Source: Myotis daubentonii
Taxonomy: Eukaryota; Chordata; Mammalia; Chiroptera; Vespertilionidae
Assembly: GCF_963259705.1 (NCBI RefSeq)
Contig: NC_081844.1
Span: 15,361,715-15,425,714, forward strand
Length of the DNA stretch: 64,000 nt
Direction: 5' to 3'
In this document: one piece after another, positions 1 to 11,116 of the stretch
Position numbering within the stretch: position 1 is the first letter of the stretch
Layout: every line of letters starts with the position of its first letter
The notes under the pieces: generated by a model
Told to the model about the DNA's origin: nothing
The model's database searches: none
The model's input: only the letters and a program-made list of their open reading frames with translations
Position numbers and translations under genes: made by a program

Positions 1-2048
1 TATCTTTACCTTTTTCTTCTTCTTCCTCTTCTTAAAGAATACCTTTCAGCATTTCATATAATACTGGTTTGGTGGTGATGAACTCCTTTTGCTTTTTCTT
101 ATCTGTGAAGCTCTTTATCTGACCTTCAATTCTGAATGATAGCTTTGCTGGGTAAAGTAATCTTGGTTGTAGGTTCTTGCTATTCATCACTTTGAATATT
201 TCTTGCCACTCCCTTCTGGCCTGCATAGTTTCTGTTGAGAAATCAGCTGACAATCGTGTGGGTACTCACTTGTAGGTAACTGTTTTTCTCTTGCTGCTTT
301 TAAGAGTCTCTCTTTGTCTTTTGCTCTTGGCATTTTAATTATGATGTGTCTTGGTGTGGTGTTCTTTGGATTCCTTTTGTTTGGGGTTCTCTGCGCTTCC
401 TGGACTTGTAAGTCTATTTCTTTCCCCAAGTAGGGGAGGTTTTCTGTCATTATTTCTTCAAATAGGTTTTCAATATCTTGCTCTCTCTCTTCTGGCACCC
501 CTATAATTCAGATGTTGGTTCGCTTGAAGTTGTCCCAGAGGCTCCTTATGCTATCTTCATATTTTTGGATTCTTTTTTCTTTTTGCTTTTCCAGTTGGGG
601 TTTTTGTACTTCTTTGTATTTCAAGTCTTTGACTTGATTCTTGTGATCCTCTTGTCTGCTGTTGGAACTCTGTATAATATTCTTTATTTCAGTCAGTGTA
701 TGCTTAATTTCTATTTGGTCCTTTTTCATATCCTCGAGGGTCTAACTAGATTTTTTGAGGGTCTCACTAGATTTATTGAGGGTCTCACTAAATTTATCGG
801 CGGTTTCTAGAAAACTCTTGAAAAACCTTATAACCATGGTTTTGAACTCTATATCCAGTAGTTTGCTTTCCTCTGTTTCTGTCATTTGTGACCTGTTTCT
901 TTGTCTCCGAATTTTGGCTGCTTCCCTGTGTTGATAGGGTGGCTTTCTGTGCTAGGTGTCATATAGGGCCCAGTGGCTCAGCCTTCCCAATTACCTGAGG
1001 TGGACACTCTTGGTGCACCCCTTTGTGGGCTGTGTGCACAGTCTTGTTGTAGTTAAGCCTTGATTGTAGTTGGTATCACTGGGAGGAATTGACCTCCAGG
1101 CCAATTGGCTGTGAGAATCAGCTGTGTCTACAGTGGAAGAACTGTGCTGGAGACACCCTTCTGGGGCAAGACTTGCTTCAGTGGGGCTTTGGTGCTCACT
1201 GAGTCTGTCCCCTGAATGTGTCCCTTATGGACCTGAGGAGTTGTAATCTGGATGGTCCCACTCTGACCACTGGGTACACTGGCACTTGGATCTCTAAGGA
1301 GGTGTTAATTTAGCCTCTGCCTGAGGCTACCCAGCAGGAGCGATGGAGAGATCTGCAGATTCCTCTTCTTTGTTTGGTGTTTGGAGGTGCGCAGATGAGG
1401 CCCAGCTGTGAAGCAGTGAAAGCTGCTGTGGGGCCTTGGGCCTTTTTTTGGATGTTCTGGGTTTCTCAGACCCAGCTGCAGTTTGTTAGGTAATTTTAGA
1501 TTGCAAAGGGCCAGGTCATTCATATGCAAAAGCCTCTGCCACAGCTTGGGTGGGGCTGGGTTTCAGGGATTCAACAGGGCGGGGCAAACAGCTATGGCTG
1601 ATCCTCAGTCCTGTCCTAAGAGGTCCTGGTGGTCTCAGTGTCCCGGTAATCGCTGCAAGCACCTCTGAGAGAAAGCTGCCCTCGAGTTCCGCCTGCAGCC
1701 AGACGGTCCAGTTTTTCCCTGTATGAGTCTGGGTCCCCAGAGACTTGCCCAGAACTGGAGTTCAGAGCAGTCGGGAGCTTGAGACTCCTTCCCGATTGAA
1801 AAAGACAACTGCATCCTCAGTTGTCAGCCCTTTCTGAGTGCACCTCTCTACCTCTGCACTTTACTTCCGCACCTCCTCTGAGTCTCAGTGTGCTTTTCTC
1901 TTTCCTTCTAGTTGTAGAATTTCCACTCAGCCAGCCTTCCTGTGGTTTTGGATGATGCCCGTTTTGTCTTTTAGTTGTATTTTTGAAGTGGTTGTGCGAG
2001 GCAGCAATTTCTGGTGTTTACCTATGTCGCCATCTTGGTTTCTCCCCC
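1..2048 (-). mobile_element. HAL1 (half-L1) retrotransposon, 5' UTR plus ORF1, 3' end cut by window start
   Basis: Read on the minus strand, the element starts near 2048 with an L1-type 5' end (GAGAAACCAAGATGGCG, containing a YY1-like core). A long 5' UTR follows, then ORF1 sequence down to about position 32. The same order recurs on the plus strand at 37095-39490, where ORF1 is followed directly by a 3' UTR and poly(A) with no ORF2, the hallmark of HAL1. The purine-rich run after the ORF1 stop (1-30) matches that copy, so this is most likely HAL1 rather than a truncated full L1. The 3' end and target duplication lie outside the window. Confidence 0.8.
32..810 (-). pseudogene. HAL1/L1 ORF1 RNA-binding protein remnant, frame-broken
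   Basis: Three consecutive minus-strand frame blocks (about 508-810, 187-498, 32-253) together read as an L1 ORF1p. A Lys/Glu/Gln-rich coiled-coil segment comes first, then an RRM-like middle ([16 protein letters not shown]), then a C-terminal domain (ARREWQEIFKVM, LLYPAKLSFR). L1 ORF1p normally coats its RNA as a trimer in cytoplasmic RNPs. Here the blocks lie in different frames with stops between them, so no intact product is expected. The broken 5' part also contains a short tandem repeat of GGTCTCACTAGATT-like units around 738-790. Confidence 0.8.
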
Positions 2049-2160
2049 AAAAACTTTTTTTATTGATGAGAAAAGAACAAAACTAATTTTGATTCAGCTT
2101 ACTTTTGATATTTAAATTCATCTACTTAATTAAATTTATTCTAATCTTATTCAGCTTAGT

Positions 2161-2797
2161 TCTATATAATAAAGCCCAGCAACCGAAATGGCAGAACAAC
2201 CAGAGACCACACAACCATGGCTCCTTGCCCTGGCCAGCTCCGCCCCCTCCCCCAGCAGGGGCCCCTACCCCGATCAGGGGTGTGGCCAGTCTGCAAACTG
2301 CTTGCAGCCATTCATCCTGGCCAGCCCTGCCCCCCAATAGGGACCCCCCCCCCTCCAGGGCCCCCATCTGGGCAGGCTGGCTGGCCCCCACCTGTACACC
2401 CTCGCCTCTATCCTATATAATAAAAGGGTAATATGCAAATTGACCCTAACAGCAGAATGACTGCTCGACCAGTCACTATGAGGTAAACTGATCACCTTGG
2501 TCCCTTTCCCCGGCCCACAGGCTCCCGGCTCCGATCAGTGATGGAGCCACCAGTCACCCTACACACAGAGAGCAACTTGCAATGGGTGGCAGGGCTGGGG
2601 AGCAGGCAGGAACGGCGACCTCTCAGTCTCTTCCTCTGGCCTTCAGGCTCCAATCACCCAATGGCGAACTGGGAACCGGGGATTAATGGGGGGGGGGGGG
2701 GAGGGCCCAGCTGCAGGCAGCTGGGAAAAATGGCCCTGATTGCAGGCCAGGCCTAGGGACCATACCTGCTCACAAATTTCGTGCACTAGGCCTCTAG
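2161..2797 (+). mobile_element. Composite non-autonomous Helitron
   Basis: Starts with TCTATATAATAAAG and ends with GGCCTCTAG after a GTGCAC-type hairpin (about 2770-2786). Near 2398-2410 is a second internal Helitron start (CTCTATCCTATATAATAAAA, then ATATGCAAATTGACC), so two head-to-tail units have fused with loss of the first CTAG end. A G-tract (about 2690-2702) lies in the second unit. The host base before TC is T rather than the usual A, so the left boundary is less certain. Confidence 0.75.
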
Positions 2798-3520
2798 TCA
2801 TATATAAAGTTTTCTTGCTCAAGATTTCCCCTTATGAACATTCTACAATTTTCTCATCCCTTTTAGTTTTCCTGTAAGAATTTTTACCAGTCCAAAATAG
2901 GTCCAATTACTTAGCAGTTGCCAGAAAAAAAGACAACTCCAAGATGATTTTATGAGAAGGAACATAGTTTATTGTGAGCAGGCAAACAGGGACATGAGGT
3001 GGGGGTTGGGTGTCATTTTCCAAAGTGGTGTGTCTCTAAACGGAGGATCAGGTTCATCTTCATTCAAGAAAATCATACACAAACATCAAGGTGAACTTGG
3101 TCATCACTTTTATTGGTGGTGACATTCCTGCACATGTGTAGTTAGAAAACATGCCAATACATACATCACATGTTTAAAAATGGCGGAGAATTTCCACCCC
3201 TGGAGGAGATTTTAGTATCTTAATGGGGGTATAATGAGAATAGTTTATGTGATGTCAGTATGAAGTCCTCTAGGCCGCTTCAGCCAGCCTCTGGTGGTTT
3301 GAGCCTAATCAGCCCCCTGGTTCTGCAAATCATTCTGGCTTATCCCTATAAAGCAGTTCTGGCATAGGTTTGGAAGGAAGTTTCACTAAGTAAGTCAGCC
3401 ATTCTGTTAAACTCTTAGCAAAATACAGGATATTGTTACACAAGTCTTATATAATTTAGGGTAATCTAAGTGGGTTTATAGGTTAATCTAAGCAAAGTTA
3501 TGAATCCTATATAAAAGTTA
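2798..3520. other. Non-coding stretch, possible old LTR
   Basis: No coding exon is recognisable. ATAGTTTATT at about 2968 could be the reverse of a polyadenylation signal in an old minus-strand LTR, but neither end nor a target duplication is visible. It may equally be unique sequence. Confidence 0.3.
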
Positions 3521-3741
3521 GGCCCTGGCTCGTTTTGTTCATTGGTAGACCATTGGCTTGCACAGTAGAAGGTCATGGGTTTGATTACCAGTCAAGGGCA
3601 TATACCTCGATTCCCTGGGCCCCAACTGGAGCTGCGTGCAGGACGCACCCAATCGATGTTTATGTGTGTCTCTTTCTCCTCCCTTCCACTCTCTAAAAAT
3701 CAATGGAAAAATATCCTTAGGTGAGAATTTTTTAAAAAAGT
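3521..3741 (+). mobile_element. Ves-type SINE (older copy)
   Basis: A tRNA-derived head (GGCCCTGGCTCG, then GGTTTGATTACCAGTCAAGG, a B-box-like region) is followed by a CT-rich body and an A-rich tail (AAAAATCAATGGAAAAATAT). The head is diverged, indicating an older insertion. Confidence 0.8.
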
Positions 3742-4012
3742 CTATGCTAGTCTTCTTGCAAGGCTATATACATATATATGTATGTATAGTAGGTTACAAT
3801 ACTCATTCAGAAATAGCCAACTTGAGGACCGTTTTCTTTAATATTCTTAAAAATGTATCTTTATACCTTATACCTTCTATTCCCTAAAACATACATTTGA
3901 TTTCCATTTTAATTAGAATTCTTAGCCCTTAGAAATATCAACTTATAGTGTCAACTAGAAAGTAAACCAATCATTATTTTTAGATTGGCAAATTTATGAA
4001 TATGATACTGTT

Positions 4013-4890
4013 GTAATTAGCTAGTTATTAATAATAGGAAAGGAGCAAAGGGGAGGCCAAACATTATAGGCATGTCATTTGGGCAGCTTCACTAGGAAGC
4101 TGCAATTTCACACTCCCCAGAGAAACACTGGCAATGGGGAGATAGATGCGTGCCCAGTGAAGTTAGGGTGACATCGGGTAGATACTTGTGGCCAAAATGG
4201 ACAGGACCACTGAAAGCCTGCAAAAATTTGGGACTACATATTCCCCTAAAGAAAAAAATTCTCTCCTTGCTCTTAGCTCTTGGCTCATGGGGCTCCCTCA
4301 TTCCTGCTTCCTTTCATTTGCTTATGTTTCCTTCATAGCCATGTGGCCCTGCAGACCCCACATGCAATGGGTTGATGGACTGCAGCAGGGAACAGAAGCG
4401 AAGCTAGCCTCATGCTGGATTGGACACTGCTCCAATATGTAATGGAAACTCTAGACACTGGCTTTGATTTTATCCCTATTGAAGCCCAGTCACACTTCTT
4501 CCTTGGTGGACCACAGGGAAAGGGACCTTGAAAACTCAGGGATGTACTAGTAATTCCACAGAAATACAATCATTCAGCCAAACTGGTTTGGCTCAGTGGA
4601 TAGAGCGTCGGCCTGTAGACGGAAGGGTCCCAGGTTTGATTCTGGTCAAGGACATGTACCTTGGTTGCGGGCACATCCCCAGCTGATTGATCTCTCTCAT
4701 CGATGTGTCTAACTCTCTATCCCTCTCCCTTCTTCTCTGTAAAAAAATCAATAAAATATATTTTTTTAAAAAAGAAATAAAATCATTCATTTTCCTGTGA
4801 GAGTCTCAGAAAATGCATTTTCTTAGGATATCACAAGAATTCCACTTCCACTAACAACAGTTGGGGAAAAGGAACTCTTCCCCTAGGTAA
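4013..4890 (+). repeat. Copy 1 of a local or dispersed direct repeat (partner at 8300-9005)
   Basis: Shared landmarks with 8300-9005 in the same order: GGGGAGGCCA-ACATTATA, GGGCAGCTTCA, TTCACACTCCCCAGAGAA, CAGTGAAGTT, CAGCCATGTGGCC, GCAAGAATTC-like and CTTCCACT. A SINE at 4577-4773 interrupts this copy only. The two may be an ancient local duplication or two copies of an uncatalogued LTR or other repeat. No protein-coding potential is evident. Confidence 0.6.
4577..4773 (+). mobile_element. Ves SINE with target-site duplication
   Basis: Head GCCAAACTGGTTTGGCTCAG, body with CATCGATGTGTCTAACTC, tail ATCAATAAAATATATTTT. Flanked by GAAATACAATCATTCA (4561-4576) and GAAATAAAATCATTCA (4774-4789), a 16-bp duplication with one mismatch. 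Confidence 0.9.
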
Positions 4891-4958
4891 CATACATTTT
4901 ATAACCCATGGGAACATAGGTTCTTGTTAGCAACTATTTACAATTTTTTAGAAACCAT

Positions 4959-4995
4959 TGGGTCAATTTGCATATTCCACTTTTATTATATAGGA
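4959..4995 (-). mobile_element. Isolated Helitron 5'-end fragment
   Basis: On the minus strand this reads TCCTATATAATAAAAGTG then ATATGCAAATTGACCC, the exact 5' terminus of the Helitrons elsewhere in the window. Nothing Helitron-like continues beyond about 37 bp, so it is a truncated or abortive insertion or a deletion remnant. Confidence 0.7.
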
Positions 4996-5373
4996 TGGTG
5001 GCTAAAGGAGTTGGAGTCTTGAGTCCAAGGGAGTAGTTTGATCATTGTATCACAGCCATGGAATTTTTCTTTCTGGCTTCATGAGGGTGTTGTCCCCTTC
5101 CATGGGCCTAGGGCTAAAACACCTGAAGTCAAGATATTTGGCTTGACAGAAATTCTGTTTCTGTGGTCAACAAACCTGAAACAATTTTGATGCTGGCCAG
5201 AATCTGATACCCTAAGGGTTTAAATAATTAAGGAAGGAGTGGATGGACAGAAAGGAGAAAGGGTAATGTTTTTCTATTCTGTTACAAATCCCCAAACCAC
5301 CCAGATGTAGAAAACATCACACCATATATAAAACATGCAGATTTCAAAAACAGAGATAAAAACATCAACAGAA
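4996..5373. other. No recognisable feature
   Basis: No exon, RNA gene or classifiable repeat seen between the Helitron fragment and the next Helitron. Confidence 0.4.
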
Positions 5374-5929
5374 TCCTATCTAATAAAAGAGAAACATGGT
5401 AATTGGCGTACGACCGATACCCTTTTCATTGGCTAATCAGCGAGATATGCAAATTAACTGTCAGCCAAGATGGCGGCCGGCAGCCAGGCAGCTTGAAACT
5501 AACATGAGGCTTGGTTGCCTCAGTGACGGAGGAAACCAACGTTCCCCGCCTGCCGCTGCCTCTGAGCCAGCAGTTTAAGAAACTCTGTAACAAATACGCC
5601 CAACTTCAGCCAGCAGATTCGCAACATTGTAAGCAAAGGCCAGAAACCTACTTTCAGCCTAGGCCTAAGAGCTGGAGCCAAGCCTCAAGCTAAAGCTGGC
5701 ACAGAATTAAAAAAAAAAAGGAAAAAAGGAGCGTTTGGGAGTTCAGTCACCCCCAGCCTGAAAACAGCCCTCAGCCCCTCACCCAGACTGGCCAGGCACC
5801 CCAGTGGGGACCCCCACCCTGATCCAGGACACCCTTCAGGGCAAACCAGCTGGCCCCACCCGTGCACCAGGCCTCTACCCTATATAGTAAAAGGGTAATA
5901 TGCCTCCCAGCACCGGGATCAGCGTGACA

Positions 5930-6350
5930 GGGGGCAGCACCCAAACCCCCTGATCGCCCTGCGGCTCTGTGTGTGACAGGGGGCGGGGCCCCAACCCCCT
6001 GAGCAGCCCTGCTCTGTGCCTGATAGGGGGGAGCTCCCCCCCCCCCACGGGCCCTGCTCTGTGTGTGACGGGGTAGAACCATAACCTCCCCCTCGGCCCT
6101 GCCCTGAGTGTGAGAGTGGCGGCGCCCCAACCCCCTGATCCGCCCTGCTCTGTGGGTGATAGAGGGCAGCACCCCAACCCCCTGATGGGCCCTGCTCTGT
6201 GCGTGACAGGGTACAGAGCCCCAACCCCCCTGATGGGCCCTGCTCTGTGTGTGACAGGGGGTTGCTCCACAACCTCCCCATCGACCCTGCCTTGAGTGTG
6301 ACAGGGGGCGGCGCCCCAACTCCCCAATCAGCCCTGCTCTGAGCCCGACC
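5930..6350 (+). repeat. Minisatellite inside Helitron
   Basis: Tandem units of roughly 60 bp built around GCCCTGCTCTGTGTGTGACA, GGGGG and CCCCAACCCCCTGATC. Related arrays sit in the Helitron at 21240-22981. Long open frames in several phases are a by-product of repetitive GC-rich units and are not genes. Confidence 0.85.
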
Positions 6351-6488
6351 AGGGGCTGCACCTAGGGATTGGGCCTGCCCTCTGCCACCCGGGAGCAGGC
6401 CTAAGCCAGCAGGTCGTTATCTCCCGAGGGGTCCCAGACTGCTAGAGGGCACAGGCCAGGCTGAGGGACCCCCCCTCCCCCCCCCGAG

Positions 6489-6518
6489 TGCACAAATTTT
6501 TGTGCACCGGGCCTCTAG
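6489..6518 (+). other. Helitron 3' terminal hairpin and CTAG end
   Basis: GTGCACAAATTTTTGTGCAC is a near-perfect palindrome lying ten bases before the terminal CTAG. This is the classic position of the Helitron stop hairpin that marks the end of rolling-circle transfer. The same hairpin is present at 22950-22969 and 23425-23444, with variants elsewhere. Confidence 0.85.
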
Positions 6519-6647
6519 TTACTAATAAATACAGATAAGTCATGAGATTTTTTAAATTTGCCCTTGACAACTTTTAAGGAGGTTGGGAACAGAGGTAGGA
6601 CATGGGGGAATTTTGCCATTCCTGCTTTTAAAACTGCCCTTTTTCTC

Positions 6648-6862
6648 CCCAGCCAGTGTGGCTCAGTGGTTGAGTGTTGACCTATGAACCAGGAGGTCAT
6701 GGTTCAATTCCCAGTCAGGGCACATGCCTGGGTTTCAGACTTGATCCCTAGTGGGGGACATGCAGTGCAAGAGGCAGCCAATCAATGCTTCTCTTTCATC
6801 ATTGATGTTTCTAGCTCTCTTTCCTTCTCCCTTCCTCTCTGAAATCAATAAAAAAATTTTAA
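6648..6862 (+). mobile_element. Ves-type SINE
   Basis: Head CCAGCCAGTGTGGCTCAGTG, B-box-like GGTTCAATTCCCAGTCAGGG, CT-rich body and tail GAAATCAATAAAAAAATTTT. Related flanks (AACTGCCCTTTTT and AAGTGCCCCTTTTC) suggest a degraded target duplication. Confidence 0.85.
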
Positions 6863-7002
6863 AAGTGCCCCTTTTCCAATTTTATTCCTTCAGTTCCCTA
6901 GCCTCAGGCAGCTGTAGGCTGTGCTTTCATTTCTAATTTACCCAGTAAAAGGACCTGGGAAGATACTGACTTTTTAAAAAAAATGGCTAGTCACTTTTTA
7001 AA

Positions 7003-7219
7003 AATATATATATATTTTATTGCTTTTTTACAGAGAGGAAGGGAGAGGGATAGAGAGTTAGAAACATCGATGAGAGAGAAGCATCGATCAGCTGCCTCCC
7101 GCACACCCACTACTGGGGATGTGCCTGCAACCAAGGTACATACCCTTAACCGGAATCGAACCTGGGACCCTTCAGTCTCCAGGCCGACACTCTATCCACT
7201 GAGCCAAACCAGCTAGGGC
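7003..7219 (-). mobile_element. Ves SINE, minus orientation, clean TSD
   Basis: Read on the minus strand, the head is CCCTAGCTGGTTTGGCTCAG and the tail is ATAAAATATATATATTTT. Exact flanking repeats GCTAGTCACTTTTTAAA (6986-7002 and 7220-7236) mark a relatively young L1-mediated insertion. Confidence 0.92.
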
Positions 7220-7718
7220 GCTAGTCACTTTTTAAATCCTTTTTTTTAGTTTTTGTAACTGTTCTTTAACTTGGAGTGTTTTAAAATAGAAAGTTAAATT
7301 TTAAGGAATAGAATTAAAATAAGAACAGTTTATGTTGAGCCCATAACTGCCTTGATCAAAATAGGACAAAATGCAGCCCTCTTCCAGATAAAAACCCATC
7401 AAGCACTTGGAGGCAGCTCCTATGCATCCCGCAATCCTCTCTTTTCCATGCTGGGCCCCCTCAGAGTTCAGACAATGTCAGGTTTGTTTTCTCTGCTCTC
7501 ACAATTCTTTCCTCCTGTCTCTCTGGTTTTCCTCTCACAGTTTCCCTTGTATGGCACTGTATTATTTTAATTTTTAAAGCATTTAATAAAGTTTAAAGAT
7601 TATATGAAGAACACCATCTACATGTCTCTTTGATTCTATCATTGATAAATTTTGAATTTTGCTATATTTGCTTTATTGCATGTTTCTCTATCCATCCCTC
7701 TATCCATCCATCTATTTA
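7220..7718. other. Non-coding stretch ending in a TCCA/TCTA simple repeat
   Basis: No exon recognised. A degenerate (TCCA)n/(TCTA)n tract at about 7687-7718 abuts the next Helitron. Confidence 0.5.
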
Positions 7719-8239
7719 TCTTACCCTATATAATAAAGAGGTAATATGCAAATTAACCCTCATGCCCTCACAAGATGGCTGCCTATGACCAGGTCAGCAG
7801 GGGGGTTAGTGAGGGACGACTGAAAGACTGAACAAGCAGGCTGCGTGGGGCGACCAGGCTGGCAGGGGGTTAGTGAGGGATGACCAAATGACTGAACAAG
7901 CAGGCAGCGTGGGGCAACCAGGCTGGCAGGGGGGATAATGAGGGATGACCAAATGACTGAACAGCAGGCTGTGTGGGGTGACCAGGTCAGCAAGGGGGGG
8001 AGAAGTTACGGGTGACCAGGCCAGCAGGGGGGGGGGCAGTTGGGGGCAATTAGGCTGGCAGGGGGGCAGGCTGGCAGAAGGGTGCAGTTGGGGGCGACCA
8101 GCGGGGGGGGGGCAGTAAGGGGTGACTAGGCTGGCGGGGGGAAACAGTTGGGAGCGACCAGGCCGGCAGGGAGGGGGCAGTTGGGGACGACCTAGCTGGC
8201 AACAGGGGTCAGTTAGGGGCAACCAGGCTGGGCCTCTCG
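7719..8239 (+). mobile_element. Helitron-derived element with tandem repeats
   Basis: The 5' end TCTTACCCTATATAATAAAG, followed by ATATGCAAATTAACCC, matches the Helitron family. The interior (about 7795-8235) is a tandem array of roughly 40-65-bp units around GACCAGGCTGGCAGGGGGG. The 3' end reads GGGCCTCTCG instead of CTAG and lacks the GTGCAC hairpin, so the terminus is mutated or lost. Confidence 0.75.
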
Positions 8240-8299
8240 TTTTTTATAATCAACTAAAGTTGCAGACATCAGTACCCTTAATACTTCTGTTATTATCAT

Positions 8300-9005
8300 A
8301 ATTAGCTACTTATTAATATTAGTAATAGGAAGAAAGCAGAGGGGAGGCCAGACATTATAAGCATGGGCATATGGGCAGCTTCATCAAGAAGCTACAACTT
8401 CACACTCCCCAGAGAACCACTGGTCCATTCCCTGCAGATCACTAGGGGACAGGATTGAACAAAGTGGGAGAAAGGTACACGCGCAGTGAAGTTGGACTGA
8501 CATAGGGAAGGTGCTAACCTGGGGAAAAGATCATTGGCCAGGAGGGTGGAGCACTGCAAACGCCAGAGATCTTGGAAGGTTATAATCCCCAAAGAGTTTT
8601 CTCTCTTGCTTCACTCTAGCCTGCTTGCTTTTCTCTTGTCTCATGACCTGCACTTACCCGTCCTCTCATCACAGCCATGTGGCCTTAAGTAGTCACATGG
8701 CCCAGGCGCACTCGGACTCCACACACAGGATGCTGGACTGGACCTGACATTAAATGGAGTGAAGACTCTAGGCCCACGGCTGCTCTAGGCGGTGGCCTTG
8801 ATTCTTGTCCTGCTGAAAACAAGATTGGATTTATTTCATGGTGGGACTGAAGGAAATGAGTCATTGGGAACCCAGGGATTTAATTTCATGAAAATAAAGA
8901 TGACTCATCCTCTTGTTGGAATCTCAGGAAATTCCTTTCCTTCCGACATTGCAAGAATTCTTCTTCCACTGATTGCAGATGGAGACAGAGGGTATCTGAA
9001 TGGAT
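8300..9005 (+). repeat. Copy 2 of the direct repeat (partner at 4013-4890)
   Basis: Same ordered landmarks as copy 1 but clearly diverged, with extra segments (around 8425-8470 and 8690-8720). No SINE interrupts it. Origin is unresolved between local duplication and an uncatalogued dispersed repeat. Confidence 0.6.
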
Positions 9006-9019
9006 AAGAAAACATCACC

Positions 9020-9228
9020 TTGCCCTAGCTGGTTTGGCTGAGTGGATAGAGCATTGGCCCTCGGACTGAAAGATCCTGGGTTTGATTCTGGTCAAGACTA
9101 TATAACTTGGTTGCAGGCGTAACCCCCAGCTTTGGCCAGGGCATGTGTGGGAGGCAACCAATCAATATGGATGTTTCTCTTACTCTGTTTTTCCTCCTCC
9201 CTTCCAGTCTCTCTTAAAAAATAAAATA
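9020..9228 (+). mobile_element. Ves-type SINE
   Basis: Head CCCTAGCTGGTTTGGCTGAG, GGTTTGATTCTGGTCAAG box, CT-rich body, A-rich tail. Flanked by AAGAAAACATCACC and AAAGAAAACATGACC, a slightly degraded duplication. Confidence 0.87.
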
Positions 9229-10496
9229 AAGAAAACATGACCCAAATATATGCTGCCTACATGAGACCCAGCTCAGAACAAAAGAGTCAAACAAGATGAA
9301 AGAGGGGAAGGAAAAAAATTTTCCATGCAAATACTTATATCTGACAAAATAGGTTTCAAAGCAAAGGTTATAACAAGAGACAAAGAAGGCTAGTACATAT
9401 TACTAAAGGGATCAATCCAACAAGAGGATATAACCCTGGTAAATATATATGCACCCAACATAGGAGCACCTAAATATATAACAATGCTCTTGGAGGACTT
9501 TAAGGGAGAGATTGATGGTAATACAGTCACAGTAGGAGACGTTAACACCCCACTGGCATCACTGGATAGATCTTTTAGAAAAAAAAAAACACAAAAACTC
9601 AACAAGGAAACACCAACCTTAAATGACACACAAGATCATATAGATTTAATTGACATTTACAGAACATTTCACCCCAAAGCTGCAGAATATACATTCCTCT
9701 TACGTGTACATCGGGCATTCTCAAAGATAGACCACATGTTGGGACACAAAATAAGTTTCAACAAGTTCAAGAAGATTGAAATCATATCAAGTGTTTTCAT
9801 GACCACAGTGGCATGAAACTAAAAATCAACTATAATAAAAACACTCAAAAATATTCAAACACATGGAGGTTAAATAGCATGTTATTAAACAACAAATGAG
9901 TTACAATGAAATGAAGGAAGAATTAAAAAACTTCCTGGAAACAAACAAAAATGAACACACAAAAACCCAAAATCTATGGGACACAGAGAAAGAGGATCCA
10001 GGCCTACCACAAGAAACCAGAAAAATCTCTAATAAACTATCTAACCCTACAATTAAAAGAATTAGAAAGGGAACAACAAGAAAAGCCTAGAATAAGGAAG
10101 GAAATAATAAAGAGCAGAGCAGAAATTAATGACATAGAAACTAAAAAACAATACAAAAGATAAATGAAACCATAAGCTGGTTCTTTGAAAGGATAAACAA
10201 GATTGATGAACCTTTAACCAGACTCACCAAGAAACAAAGAGAGAAGAACCAAATAAATAAAATGAGAAATGAAGGAGGTGAAGTGACAACTGACACCACA
10301 GAAATACAAAGAATTATAAGAAAATACTATGAACAACTATATGCTAACAAACGGAACAACCTGGGTGACATGGAAAAATTCCTGGAAACATAGAATCTTC
10401 CAAAAGTTAATCAGAAATTAACTTGAATCAGAAAACATGAATAGACCGATAACAACTAAGTAAATAGAAGCAGTAATAAAAAACAAACAAAAAACC

Positions 10497-10715
10497 TCCC
10501 AGCAGCCCACCTGACATTGCTCAGTGTTTGAACATTGACCTATGAACCAGGAGGTCACAGTTAGATTCCCAATCTGGGCACTTGCCTGAGTTGTGGGCTT
10601 CATCCCCAGTAGGGGGAGTGCATGAAGCAGCCAATCAATGATTCTTTCTCATCATTGATATTTCTATCTCTCTTTCCCACTCCCTTCCTCTCTGAAATCA
10701 ATTAAAATATATTTT

Positions 10716-10718
<3 letters not shown>
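10497..10718 (+). mobile_element. Ves-type SINE inside L1
   Basis: Head CACCTGACATTGCTCAGTG, CCTATGAACCAGGAGGTCAC, CT-rich body, tail AAATCAATTAAAATATATTT. It runs directly into a CA microsatellite. Confidence 0.85.

Positions 10719-10761
<43 letters not shown>
10719..10761 (+). repeat. (CA)n microsatellite
   Basis: About 21 CA units grown from the SINE tail, a common origin of mammalian microsatellites. Confidence 0.95.
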
Positions 10762-10763
<2 letters not shown>

Positions 10764-11116
10764 AGCAAACGAAAGTTTTGGGCTGGATGGCTTCACATGG
10801 GGAGTTTTAGCAAACATTGAAAGAAGAACTAACACCTATCCTCCTCAGACTATTCCAAGCAATTCAAGAGGAAAGGCTTCCAAGCTCTTGGTAAGAGGTC
10901 AGCATTATCCCAATTCCAAAACTAGATAAAGGCACTGCCAAGAAAGAAAATTAAAGGCCAATATCCCTGATGAACACTGATGCTAAAGTTCTCAACAAAA
11001 TATTAGCAAATCTGATCCAACAATACATTAAAAAGATCACACACCATAACCAAGTGGGATTTACCCCAGGGCTGCAAGGCTGGTGCAATGTTAGCAAATC
11101 AATAATGGTGTTATAT

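Larger units (their letters stand above)
5374..6518 (+). mobile_element. Composite non-autonomous Helitron with minisatellite
   Basis: Starts TCCTATCTAATAAAAGAG after host A and ends GGGCCTCTAG before host T, the A|T target expected of Helitrons. No Rep/helicase coding sequence is present, so it depends on a partner element. At 5870-5885 the text CCAGGCCTCTACCCTATATA joins a degenerate 3' end to a second 5' end, so this is a fused head-to-tail pair. The 5' part contains ATTGG (5428), an ATGCAAAT octamer (5447-5454) and AAGATGGCGG (5467-5476). Confidence 0.88.
9235..11112 (+). pseudogene. L1 ORF2 remnant (endonuclease into RT), interrupted
   Basis: Translation shows the L1 endonuclease region: VGDVNTPLASLDRS, DLIDIYRTFHPKAAEYTF and KIDHMLGHK. 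The linker and reverse-transcriptase start follow (IRKEIIKSRAEIND about 10090; [18 protein letters not shown] at 10970; GFTPGLQGW near 11060). ORF2p nicks the target and primes reverse transcription. Stops, frameshifts, a SINE (10497-10718) and a solo LTR break this copy, so it is dead. It resembles older (L1M-like) sequence. Confidence 0.85.

Noticed and set aside
2161..2797. Possible snRNA or riboswitch-like hairpins at Helitron ends
   Set aside because: The GTGCAC palindrome before CTAG is the Helitron 3' hairpin.
5771..6361. Long minus-strand open frames (up to 196 codons) at 5.8-6.4 kb and similar ones at 21.8-22.8 kb
   Set aside because: They coincide with the Helitron minisatellites and are open in several phases with repetitive peptides; no start context or domain.
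10719..10761. CRISPR-like short regular repeats
   Set aside because: Simple CA microsatellite; no spacers, and the genome is clearly mammalian.
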